This document shows, piece by piece, positions 26,391 to 34,126 of a stretch of 46,848 bases of DNA. How positions within the stretch are numbered: the stretch's first letter is position 1; each line of letters starts with the position of its first letter. The notes under the pieces are model-generated. The model made no database searches. It had not been told where the DNA came from and saw nothing but the letters and a program-made list of their open reading frames with translations. Source of the DNA: an uncultured Microscilla sp. (GTDB taxonomy: Bacteria; Bacteroidota; Bacteroidia; Cytophagales; Microscillaceae); the NCBI RefSeq assembly GCF_947493425.1, contig NZ_CANLRP010000051.1:1-46848 (forward strand), read 5' to 3'. Made by a program: the position numbers and the translations under genes.

Positions 26391-26557
26391 AACGGATCAT
26401 GTTAAAGCAAACACCTTTAGCTAACATGTATCATTTAGTATAAATTATGTAATGGTTATATGGTTTGCATTGTTTTTTTGGGACAAAATTTGAGATTTAC
26501 TAATTTGCGTCTGGTTTTATCAGGTTGCAAGGTTTTACTTGCAAATTGACGTATTAG
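26363..26557 (-). ncRNA. Candidate small RNA or structured phoD leader
   Basis: The region 26500-26557 can fold on either strand into a closed branched structure: CTAAT/ATTAG and CGTC/GACG close it, and inside are CTG/CAG and the 7-bp stem TTGCAAG/CTTGCAA. Downstream on the minus strand comes a second possible stem, CATGTT/AACATG plus AAAG/CTTT, at about 26397-26430, and then the intrinsic terminator at 26363-26390. A transcript of about 200 bases from near 26565 would fit. It matches no RNA family that I recognise. Confidence 0.35.
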
Positions 26558-26789
26558 AAAGTGTGCACTCAAATTTCTGCTACTGAATTGTTGAAAAATA
26601 GGGGTTTTATGTGTGAAAATTTCAAATACAATAAAATCTAAGTTATCAAAGTAGCGTTTTTATTATGAGTCACACTTGATTTTACTCTAAAATTTTAGTA
26701 ATTTCATATCAATTGTTATAATTGTATGAAAATATTGACTCAAAAGTAATATTTTATTTTTATATATGCAAATTTGATAGTAATTAATT

Positions 26790-27149
26790 ATGTTATTAGG
26801 TGAAAAAATTAAAGCAGCTATAAAAACCAGAGGGGCAGATGCCGCGGAAGTAGCAGACTATGCGGGTATCAGTGTGGCAAGTTTGTATCGTATTTACAAC
26901 AAAAACAGTTGTGAAGTAAAATACCTTACCAAAATTGCAGAACACCTAAGGTATCCTATTATGTATTTTTTAGAGGATGAACCAGAAAATATGGTCAATG
27001 AAGATCAGGAGCCTTATTTGCTTACCAGCAAAAAAGAAGGCAGTGGTTTAGGTATGGGAGAGTTGATGGAGTTGGTAAAAGTATCGGCAGAAGAGCGCAA
27101 AATGTATTTAGACATCATCAAAGATTTGTCATCAAAAATAAAAGAATAA
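26790..27149 (+). CDS. Small helix-turn-helix transcriptional regulator
   Basis: A 119-residue protein with a Cro/XRE-like HTH in residues about 5-60 (IKAAIKTRGADAAEVADYAG, ISVASLYRIYNKNSCEVKYL, TKIAEHLRYPIMYF). The C-terminal half (65-119) is acidic and helical, ending in a possible dimerisation helix (SAEERKMYLDIIKDLSSKIKE). It starts 30 bases after a very AT-rich tract. Its regulon is unknown; the next gene, 55 bases downstream, encodes a zinc-ribbon membrane protein and may be co-transcribed. Confidence 0.75.
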   Translation: MLLGEKIKAAIKTRGADAAEVADYAGISVASLYRIYNKNSCEVKYLTKIAEHLRYPIMYFLEDEPENMVNEDQEPYLLTSKKEGSGLGMGELMELVKVSAEERKMYLDIIKDLSSKIKE

Positions 27150-27204
27150 CATCACAAATCAGATGCAACACATTTTATTTAACTCTCAATTTTGCAATTA
27201 GCCA

Positions 27205-27723
27205 ATGGCAACAGACGCCTTATCCACCCAAAAATGTCCACACTGCCATAGCAAAACATTGGTCTTAGACAAGAAATGTACTGAGTGCGGTTTTCCCGTA
27301 GAAGGAAGCAAAAGTCAGCAGGACACCTTCTTGTCTAAAATCAAAAAAGCCCGGAAACGAGTACAAGAGGTACAATCATTCGTAAAATGGGCCATCAGCC
27401 TATTGTATTTCATAGGCATGTTATACATTTTTATTTTTTTGAGGCTACAAGTACCCTGGGGTGCCAAATGGGCAGGAGTGATGCTAGGCATGCCTTACAT
27501 TACCTTAGGCATCATTGCCTCACGCTACAAACCACGCATTATCTTTATGGTCGCCCTGGCTTTTTACCTGTTTACCGAAATTGTGCTACTCCAATACCTC
27601 CATTTACCCGTATCATTATTCAATCAATTGTGGGCAAAAATAACCGTAGCCAGCATACTAATCATAGGAAGCATAGCGGCTTACTATAGCGATAAACTAA
27701 AACAAAAAGCAAAAATTAGTTAG
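27205..27723 (+). CDS. Zinc-ribbon membrane protein, hypothetical
   Basis: A 172-residue protein with an N-terminal zinc ribbon (CPHC at 11-14 and CTEC at 25-28). A charged linker (about 35-60) and then four hydrophobic segments (about 62-80, 88-108, 110-132 and 138-158) end in a lysine-rich tail. The ribbon should be cytoplasmic. No family name is recognised; ribbons of this kind act as protein- or nucleic-acid-binding modules. It overlaps the convergent thioesterase gene by 8 bases at the stop codons. Confidence 0.7.
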   Translation: MATDALSTQKCPHCHSKTLVLDKKCTECGFPVEGSKSQQDTFLSKIKKARKRVQEVQSFVKWAISLLYFIGMLYIFIFLRLQVPWGAKWAGVMLGMPYITLGIIASRYKPRIIFMVALAFYLFTEIVLLQYLHLPVSLFNQLWAKITVASILIIGSIAAYYSDKLKQKAKIS

Positions 27724-28243
27724 GCGATGAGTCAAACAACGACTTAAGCTCTGTAGCATCATTGGGCTTCATTTTACCTGCCAAAATCAGCCTCAATTGT
27801 CGGCGACGCAACGCCCCGTCAAACAAAGCAATTTCCTTCTCTGTTTCAGGCACCAACTCAGGCACCATAATAGTATTGCCAGACTGATCTACTGCCACAA
27901 AAGTAAGGAAAGCCTTATTAGTTTCACGCATGGTGCCCTGTGGTATATTACCTGCAGTTACCTCCAGATACACCTCCATCGATGAATTGAACGCACGAGA
28001 TACATGTGCCTTAATTGTTACTACATCACCCAAAGCAATAGGCTCTTTAAACGAAATGTTATCAACCGAAGCAGTCACTACTATCCGGTTAGAGTGTTTT
28101 TGAGCCGCAATAGCCCCACAAATATCCATCAAATACATCAAATGTCCCCCCATGAGGTTATTCAAAGTATTGGTGTCATTAGGCAAGACCAGCTCAGTCA
28201 TAGTGGTGAGCGATTCTGACGCCTTTTTCTTATTGAGTGCCAT
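27716..28243 (-). CDS. Acyl-CoA thioesterase (hotdog fold)
   Basis: A 175-residue hotdog-fold thioesterase of the YciA/BFIT type. Hallmarks are LPNDTNTLNNLMGGHLMYLMD, with the catalytic Asn/Asp helix region, then TASVDNISFKEPIALGDVV and KAHVSRAFNSSMEVYLEV. It would hydrolyse acyl-CoA thioesters in the cytoplasm, with chain-length preference unknown. The C-terminal segment after about residue 140 (LFDGALRRRQLRLILAGK) extends past the core fold. Monocistronic. Confidence 0.88.
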   Translation of the reverse strand: MALNKKKASESLTTMTELVLPNDTNTLNNLMGGHLMYLMDICGAIAAQKHSNRIVVTASVDNISFKEPIALGDVVTIKAHVSRAFNSSMEVYLEVTAGNIPQGTMRETNKAFLTFVAVDQSGNTIMVPELVPETEKEIALFDGALRRRQLRLILAGKMKPNDATELKSLFDSSPN

Positions 28244-28336
28244 ATTTTATAAAAGTTTGAATAAAAATTTTACAAAGTTAAGGTAAAAGCCTAAAATTTA
28301 GCATTTATATAAAAAGAGGGATAAATTATTACTTGC

Positions 28337-29272
28337 TTAAAAATTATAAACAGATTTAAGTTTTTTGGACAAGCCCTTTGAAAATAAGTTGGCCCCTCGT
28401 TGCGATAAATGTTCTTTATCTTGCCAAAAGTCAGGAGTACTTTTTTTTCCAAAATAATTACCGTAATCCCAAAAACTAACATTTAAATCTTTTAATATTC
28501 TTGTCATCAATATATTATCATCTTTACAGGCATCTTGATAATAAGGACTATTAATAACCAATAACTCTTTATTGTTTTTTTTACAGAAAGAAACAATCTC
28601 TTTCAAGTAATACATTGCTAAAGGATTTAACTTAAGTAGTGTGTCACAGGGTGTAGTATGGGTTAGTTTCTCTATTCTTGTTTGCATTTGTGTTTTGTTT
28701 AATACAATGGGCTCATATCCAGTAAACTTCTTGTAATTATATTCAGGTAAGAAGTAATGCTTGATTATACTAAGAGGCTTGTTATTATAATCCAAAGACC
28801 AGTAAAAACTGTGTAAGGGGTTTCTCCACCCTGAATGATCAATACTTGTAGCAATGGTAGTAATATGATGATATTTATGGGCTAGATGCATAATATCATT
28901 ACCATCATAACTTTTATCAAAAAGTTGTTGAGGATCTATGTTTACAATTACAAGTTGTTGTTTTTTAATAGGTAGTAACTTTACTAGGGTAGACGTGAAG
29001 GCTAAGCCTTTGCCATCAATCCCCATATTAAAAGTTTGCTCAGATATTAATGTAGTATTGATATGGCGATTTGCACGTGAATTGCCAAAGATAAGTACTT
29101 TCATAGAGTCTTTAGCAGCCAGGTAGTGATTGAGTTTACCAACTTTGTGACCTGAAAAAACTTGATTACTCAAACCACTAAGTGATATAAAAACCAACTT
29201 GTCTAGTAAGTAGCTGAATATGGCAATTAATATAACAAGTTTAACTATCCGTAAAATGTTTGATTCAGTCAT
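28337..29272 (-). CDS. SGNH-like acyl-transfer partner protein
   Basis: A 311-residue membrane-anchored protein. One N-terminal hydrophobic segment (about 9-30) anchors an extracytoplasmic domain. That domain has FGNSRANRH (catalytic Ser of the GNS/GDS block), a middle Asn/Asp region (VIVNIDPQQ) and DKEHLSQRG with the Asp-x-x-His pair. This layout matches the SGNH/DltD/AlgX-J type proteins that work with MBOAT acyltransferases. It starts 7 bases after the MBOAT gene ends, on the same strand, so the two form an operon. The likely role is O-acylation of a surface polymer; which polymer is unknown. Confidence 0.75.
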   Translation of the reverse strand: MTESNILRIVKLVILIAIFSYLLDKLVFISLSGLSNQVFSGHKVGKLNHYLAAKDSMKVLIFGNSRANRHINTTLISEQTFNMGIDGKGLAFTSTLVKLLPIKKQQLVIVNIDPQQLFDKSYDGNDIMHLAHKYHHITTIATSIDHSGWRNPLHSFYWSLDYNNKPLSIIKHYFLPEYNYKKFTGYEPIVLNKTQMQTRIEKLTHTTPCDTLLKLNPLAMYYLKEIVSFCKKNNKELLVINSPYYQDACKDDNILMTRILKDLNVSFWDYGNYFGKKSTPDFWQDKEHLSQRGANLFSKGLSKKLKSVYNF

Positions 29273-29279
29273 TTTGAAG

Positions 29280-30686
29280 TTAAAATTGAAAGTAGATGAA
29301 GTTTTCTGAGTTGGAGTAGAATAGCGTCAGCATTAAAATAAGCAGCGTAATCCAGCCAATTAGTTTTATAAGACTAAAGTCTTTGCCTATATTTTCCAAT
29401 GGTATTTTTTTCTTGAATAAAAAGAAGTCAAAGCTTACCCCTAAAGTGAGAAAAAAAGATAATTTTATGATCAGGTTTAAATAATTGTTGAAATTTAGAG
29501 CAAAGTTCATCTCAAATAATTTATTAAGAATGAATAAAGCTGATTTTAAGTCTTTAGCCCTGAAAAATACCCAAGCTACCAAGACAATCAAGAAAGTATA
29601 TAAACAACCTACCCATCCAAATTTTTTATCTCTCGTATTCAATAAAAATCTCTCAAAAATCAAGGCTATACCGTGTATACCTCCCCAAATAACAAAATTC
29701 CAGGAACTACCATGCCATAACCCTCCCAAAAGCATGGTAAGCATTAAGTTGCGATAAGTGATCGTTATGCCTTTTCTATTGCCTCCAAGCGAAATATATA
29801 AATAATCACGAAGCCAAAAAGAAAGTGAAATATGCCACCTTCTCCAAAATTCGGTAATGCTTTGGGAGAAATAAGGAAGATTAAAGTTTTGATTGAAATG
29901 AAACCCCAATAGTTTAGCACTACCAATTGCTATATCAGAATAACCTGCAAAGTCAAAATATATTTGAAACGCGTAAAAGATAGTTGCAACTAACACAGTG
30001 GTTGAATTTTGTGCCTCAGGGTACCCGTATACACTATCAACGTATACCCCTAAACTATCAGCAATCACCATTTTTCTAACTAAACCAATAAATATTTGGA
30101 AAAGCCCTGCTTTAAATAATTCGTATTTGAAAATACGGGGGGCATTAATTTGGGGTAATAAATTTGTGCCTCTTTCTATCGGCCCTGCAACTAACTGTGG
30201 AAAAAAGCTTACATAAAGAAAAAAGCTTATTATGTTTTTAGATGGTTGTAAGTTTCCTCTGTAAATATCAATTGTGTAGCTTAAGGTTTGAAAGGTATAA
30301 AAACTTATCCCAATAGGTAAGATTAAGTTCAAAGTGATAGTATCAACTTGCCAGCCCAAAAGCAATAACATGTCTTGCAAAGAGGATGAGAAGAAATTGA
30401 AGTATTTGAATAGAGATAGTATCCCAAGATTGGAAACTAAGCTTGCAATCAGCCATTTTTGCCGTTTAGTCTGTTGCTGAGTATGAAATATTTTTAAGCC
30501 TATTAAATAATCTACCAAAGAGCTAAAAATAATCAAAAATAAAAAACGCCAATCCCACCAGCCATAAAAAATATAACTGGCAACAAGTAGCAATATATTT
30601 TGGTGTTTTAGTTTGGTAAATAAGCACCAATATACAACAAACACCAGAGGTAAAAAAATGATGTATTCTAATGAATTAAACAACAT
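29280..30686 (-). CDS. MBOAT-family O-acyltransferase (AlgI-like)
   Basis: A 468-residue polytopic protein of the AlgI/DltB group. It shows the signatures SITEFWRRWHISLSFWLRDY, SLGGNRKG and LLGGLWHGSSWNFVIWGGIHG, including the catalytic His of WHG at about residue 324 and another His at about 337. The protein would move acetyl or another acyl group across the inner membrane to its partner. The SGNH-like gene downstream is that partner. No alginate, teichoic acid or capsule genes are in the window, so the polymer is undefined. Confidence 0.92.
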   Translation of the reverse strand: MLFNSLEYIIFLPLVFVVYWCLFTKLKHQNILLLVASYIFYGWWDWRFLFLIIFSSLVDYLIGLKIFHTQQQTKRQKWLIASLVSNLGILSLFKYFNFFSSSLQDMLLLLGWQVDTITLNLILPIGISFYTFQTLSYTIDIYRGNLQPSKNIISFFLYVSFFPQLVAGPIERGTNLLPQINAPRIFKYELFKAGLFQIFIGLVRKMVIADSLGVYVDSVYGYPEAQNSTTVLVATIFYAFQIYFDFAGYSDIAIGSAKLLGFHFNQNFNLPYFSQSITEFWRRWHISLSFWLRDYLYISLGGNRKGITITYRNLMLTMLLGGLWHGSSWNFVIWGGIHGIALIFERFLLNTRDKKFGWVGCLYTFLIVLVAWVFFRAKDLKSALFILNKLFEMNFALNFNNYLNLIIKLSFFLTLGVSFDFFLFKKKIPLENIGKDFSLIKLIGWITLLILMLTLFYSNSENFIYFQF

Positions 30687-31200
30687 ATGTTTATGCTCAA
30701 TAGTACCTTAGGAATTGTTCAAAAATAAATTTACACTCTAAGGGGTGATTTTTCGCCTTGATACTTCGTTATTTTTATTGCCCGTAGCGCTGCTATGGGC
30801 GCAAAAAATAGCCTCGTCTCAAAACAAAACCTCTACCTCAAGAATGGTAATTTAATTTCTCACCATTCCTTAGAAGTGATCTTGTTTGATAAGAAACTAC
30901 ACTAATTGTACAATGATAATATTTGTCAAACAGTCTAAAACAAATGAGATATCTTTGATTATAGGGCATTTAAGAGTAACCTGTCAAAACAAATGTTCAA
31001 CACATAATAAGTCAGTCAAGAGGACTTTGATTGTAATACTTTTAAGGTTTTATTAAAGCAATCTAACATTACTTTGATAAAACAAAGGCATACCCCTTGT
31101 GCTTGAAAACCTCAATTTTTTTAGAACTCAACATGACCTTCAGGTATTTTAGAAGTAAGGCAAGGTACAAAGATAAGATAAAAGCTTGAGGTTTTAATGC
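30687..31200. other. Intergenic region upstream of the MBOAT gene
   Basis: 514 bases with no supported coding frame. TATTTTTG on the minus strand at 30727-30720 fits a -7 element for the MBOAT gene, about 34 bases from its ATG. A 41-base palindromic element (30770-30810) and a smaller perfect stem (GAATGGT 30842-30848 / ACCATTC 30862-30868) lie further upstream. Confidence 0.5.
30770..30810. repeat. REP-like imperfect palindrome
   Basis: Two 19-base arms, 30770-30788 and 30792-30810, pair at 15 of 19 positions around a GCT loop. The inner 9 bp, GCCCGTAGC / GCTATGGGC, has one wobble pair. It is GC-rich inside an AT-rich gap and looks like a dispersed extragenic palindrome, but no second copy occurs in this window. 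Confidence 0.5.
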
Positions 31201-31881
31201 CTACTTCAGAAGATTGCCGTTTACATACATCTCAAAGTCTATGTCTAAATGCATATTCCCCAATTTTCTTATTACTTCTTTAGACAGGTGTACCCCTGGA
31301 AGGTTGCCATATTCGGCAAAGTCGTAAGTATATACTTGAATACCCGCATTAGCTACCTCGGCGAGCCTTCTTACACCCTCTATGTCAGCTTCTAGCATAT
31401 CCAAAAGAGTCGTAAGTTTCTCTGTCATATAAACAAAACCTTCTCGAATAGGTTCAAAAGTAAAAGAGCTATACCTGTGTACCTCATTTTGGTTAGATGA
31501 GTTTTTTTTAAGTTGCCCTTTGCTCCAGCCTTCCGTAGCTTTAATGGAGGTCATTGCCTGCAGTTCTTCAAAAGTTAAAGTATCAGATGCTGCGGCAAAC
31601 AATACCCCATTGCCTTGTTGGATGTATGACCACTTTGGGCGAGAACATGACACCGAGTCAATGCAAATAACTAGGTAAAGATGATGGTCTTTGATAGGAA
31701 AAAATACTTTAAATAGTTGCTCATCATCGTCGAAAGTGAGATGAGAAATTTTAGGTACCTGGTTTTCCTGTATTACCTCAAGTTGGGTAAGGCATTTTCG
31801 GGTAGACGACAAGAATTTTTTTGAAGCCTCTATACGGGCGCCCTTCGCTACGCTTTGTTCTTTATATGATGGTGTACTCAT
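31201..31881 (-). CDS. Hypothetical protein with DUF4279-like C-terminal domain
   Basis: A 226-residue soluble protein. The C-terminal half resembles DUF4279: DTLTFEELQAMTSIKATEGW and SKGQLKKN, then a long helix pair (LTTLLDMLEADIEGVRRLA), then VHLSKEVIRKLGNMHLDID ending in a YV strand. The N-terminal 100 residues are not recognised. DUF4279 proteins are often found beside polymorphic-toxin immunity-type genes, but no toxin is seen here, so no role is claimed. A second hypothetical gene lies 60 bases upstream on the same strand and may share the transcript. Confidence 0.6.
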   Translation of the reverse strand: MSTPSYKEQSVAKGARIEASKKFLSSTRKCLTQLEVIQENQVPKISHLTFDDDEQLFKVFFPIKDHHLYLVICIDSVSCSRPKWSYIQQGNGVLFAAASDTLTFEELQAMTSIKATEGWSKGQLKKNSSNQNEVHRYSSFTFEPIREGFVYMTEKLTTLLDMLEADIEGVRRLAEVANAGIQVYTYDFAEYGNLPGVHLSKEVIRKLGNMHLDIDFEMYVNGNLLK

Positions 31882-31941
31882 TGGAAAAGGAACGGAGCAA
31901 TGTTTTGAATTTATTGCTCCATTTAATTTTTTGTGAAAAAA

Positions 31942-32364
31942 CTATTGAGCCACCCATACATCCTCACGGTGGTTGCCATCTTTGGCAAAAAGAACAATCC
32001 GCGCTGGATTAGGAATTAATACTAATCGGGCAATATCATAAAAATCTGAATCTACCACTACACCTTCCTGATAATTAGCCACATCATAGTCAAACGAACC
32101 ATTATCCTTTTGTCCGGTTTTTAGGTATTTGTTGGCAAGATAAGCAGTGGGTAACAACACATCACTATCTGGGCAATGCTTGTCGTGTACCCCTTCAAAT
32201 ATAGATTCCAGATAGTCACCATATTTGTCAACAAAAGCATCTTCCAGGTCATGCAGTTCCTCCTCTACTTCATCATAAGAAGTGTCTGCATAACTCAAAC
32301 GACCTAATTCCATTTTTTTTTCTACCAGAGTAACCAATGCCTGGTCTAATTCTACGATATCCAT
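31942..32364 (-). CDS. Acidic hypothetical protein
   Basis: A 140-residue, strongly acidic soluble protein (MDIVELDQALVTLVEKKMEL start). A helical N-terminal half rich in Glu/Asp (TSYDEVEEELHDLEDAF) is followed by a predicted beta-rich half (FYDIARLVLIPNPARIVLFA). No family is recognised. The ATG at 32364 is chosen; the frame is open upstream to 32580, but that extension is rich in Cys, Leu and Phe, unlike coding sequence here. It is probably co-transcribed with the DUF4279-like gene downstream. Confidence 0.6.
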   Translation of the reverse strand: MDIVELDQALVTLVEKKMELGRLSYADTSYDEVEEELHDLEDAFVDKYGDYLESIFEGVHDKHCPDSDVLLPTAYLANKYLKTGQKDNGSFDYDVANYQEGVVVDSDFYDIARLVLIPNPARIVLFAKDGNHREDVWVAQ

Positions 32365-32921
32365 TACTGCAAAATATTTGAAATGACAATATTGAAAGTT
32401 CAGAGAGTATCCTTCCCGAGCTTTATATAATTTTATATGAAGTGTTAGCCATTGGACAAACCCCAATTGTATCTGTAACTTCATATCATATTGCAAAAAT
32501 AGACATTTTAATTCTAAACAATAAAATCGCCTGCAAAGGTTTAGTTCAAGTAAGGTTAAAACCAGGTAAGTGCTTGACAATACTAACAGCTGTCATCTAA
32601 ATAGTAGGTGTAGGCAAAGCGCTCATTAAGCATGTTTAGTAATTGCATTATTTTAAGTAGTGTTTTCTAAAGGAGATCCAGCGAAGGGAAATTGTTTGGG
32701 AAGTATATTTTCCTTCAACGATTTGGAAACAAGCATCATAAACCAAAATAGTACTTATTAATTATTTGGTAAAAACTTAGTTTTGAATCTTATATGCATA
32801 GAATGTATTGGATTAAATGAATTTTTTGTATTCTTGGTTAAGATACTACTGAAAATAGGACAAAAATCTTATTTTTGCTTCAAGTTATAAAGATTAATGT
32901 GGATTCAAAATATAAAAGTTC
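32365..32921. other. Intergenic region upstream of hppD
   Basis: 557 bases without a supported gene. A weak 9-bp hairpin (GAAGGGAAA / TTTTCCTTC, with one wobble pair) lies at about 32693-32727; it has a 16-base loop and no T run. TATTTTTG at 32870-32877 is a good -7 element for hppD, 45 bases before the ATG, without a clear -33 TTG. Confidence 0.45.
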
Positions 32922-34019
32922 ATGGAACAAGCACACGATTTTTTGCCAATCATTGGTACCGATCACTTAGAGTTTTATGTAGGGAACGCCAAACAATCAG
33001 CCTATTTCTATCAGAGTGCATTTGGCTACCAGTTAGTGGGGTATGCTGGTCCCGAAACCGGAGTACGTGACCGGGCATCTTATGTATTGAAACAAGGCAA
33101 AGTCCGCTTGGTATTGACTACAGCCATGCATCCCGATTCGGAAGTGAGTGAACACGTAAAAAAACACGGAGATGGAGTAAAAGTGTTGGCTATTCAAGTA
33201 GAAAATGCCTACCAAGCGTATGAAGAAACCGTCAAAAGGGGCGCTAAGTCTGCCATTGAGCCGCATACTTTGACCGACGAATACGGCGAAATTAAAATAG
33301 CTGCCATTCATACTTACGGCGAAACTATTCATAAATTTGTGGAAAGAACCAACTATAATGGCGTTTTTATGCCTGGTTACGAACCACGTGAAGGTATCAA
33401 AGCCAATCCGGTAGGGTTAAAACACGTAGACCACTGTGTGGGCAATGTGGAGCTAGGCGAGATGGACAAGTGGGTGAAGTTTTACGAAGACGTAATGGGC
33501 TTTAAATTACTACTTACCTTTGACGACAAAGACATCTCTACTGAGTACACCGCCCTTATGTCTAAAGTAGTGTCTAATGGCAATGGATACATTAAATTTC
33601 CTATCAATGAGCCCGCTGATGGACGTAAAAAATCTCAGATTGAAGAATACCTCGATTTTTATCAGGGAGCAGGTGTACAACACATTGCGGTAGCCACCGA
33701 TGATATTTTGCATACTGTAAGCGAGTTACGCAATCGTGGGGTAGACTTTTTGCACGTACCCGACAACTACTATGACGACCTGGAACAACGGGTAGGTAAA
33801 GTAGATGAGGATATGGATGATTTGCGTAAACTCAATATTTTGGTAGACCGCGATGATGAGGGGTATTTACTACAAATATTTACCAAACCGGTAGAAGATC
33901 GTCCTACTGTATTCTATGAAATTATTCAACGCAAAGGAGCCAAATCATTTGGTAAAGGAAACTTCAAAGCATTGTTTGAAGCCATCGAGCGCGAACAAGC
34001 AGTAAGAGGCAATTTGTAA
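32922..34019 (+). CDS. hppD: 4-hydroxyphenylpyruvate dioxygenase
   Basis: A 365-residue non-haem iron dioxygenase of tyrosine degradation, converting 4-hydroxyphenylpyruvate to homogentisate with O2. It has two vicinal-oxygen-chelate domains. The iron ligands are His171 (LKHVDHCV), His254 (GVQHIAVAT) and Glu333 (TVFYEIIQRKGA). The C-terminal helix (KGNFKALFEAIEREQAVRGN) that gates the active site is intact. The residues expected to contact substrate near the C-terminus (KGAKSFGKGNFK) are also present. It stands alone with its own promoter element and terminator; homogentisate dioxygenase is not in the window. Confidence 0.96.
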   Translation: MEQAHDFLPIIGTDHLEFYVGNAKQSAYFYQSAFGYQLVGYAGPETGVRDRASYVLKQGKVRLVLTTAMHPDSEVSEHVKKHGDGVKVLAIQVENAYQAYEETVKRGAKSAIEPHTLTDEYGEIKIAAIHTYGETIHKFVERTNYNGVFMPGYEPREGIKANPVGLKHVDHCVGNVELGEMDKWVKFYEDVMGFKLLLTFDDKDISTEYTALMSKVVSNGNGYIKFPINEPADGRKKSQIEEYLDFYQGAGVQHIAVATDDILHTVSELRNRGVDFLHVPDNYYDDLEQRVGKVDEDMDDLRKLNILVDRDDEGYLLQIFTKPVEDRPTVFYEIIQRKGAKSFGKGNFKALFEAIEREQAVRGNL

Positions 34020-34044
34020 AAAAACACTTTTGATAATAAAAATG

Positions 34045-34076
34045 AAGAGAGAGGAGCACTGGCTTCTCTCTTTTTT
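34045..34076 (+). terminator. Rho-independent terminator of hppD
   Basis: Stem AAGAGAGA (34045-34052) / TCTCTCTT (34065-34072), continued by AGC/GCT after a two-base GG bulge, ends in a T6 run 25 bases past the stop codon. Confidence 0.75.
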
Positions 34077-34126
34077 GTTATTTTGTTTTCACAAATAGAT
34101 TTTTCAGTTATCCCAGTCTTGAGCTT

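Larger units (their letters stand above)
26231..26789. other. Intergenic region between phoD-like and HTH genes
   Basis: 559 AT-rich bases without a supported coding frame. It holds a folded element at 26500-26557 and a minus-strand terminator at 26363-26390, annotated separately. The rest is unremarkable and would hold the divergent promoters. Confidence 0.5.

Noticed and set aside
32365..32580. N-terminal extension of the acidic hypothetical protein
   Set aside because: Composition (Cys, Leu, Phe, Tyr rich) differs sharply from the acidic protein; the ATG at 32364 is a better start.
32693..32727. Hairpin upstream of hppD as a regulatory RNA
   Set aside because: Only 9 bp with a 16-base loop and a wobble pair; expected by chance in such AT-rich sequence.
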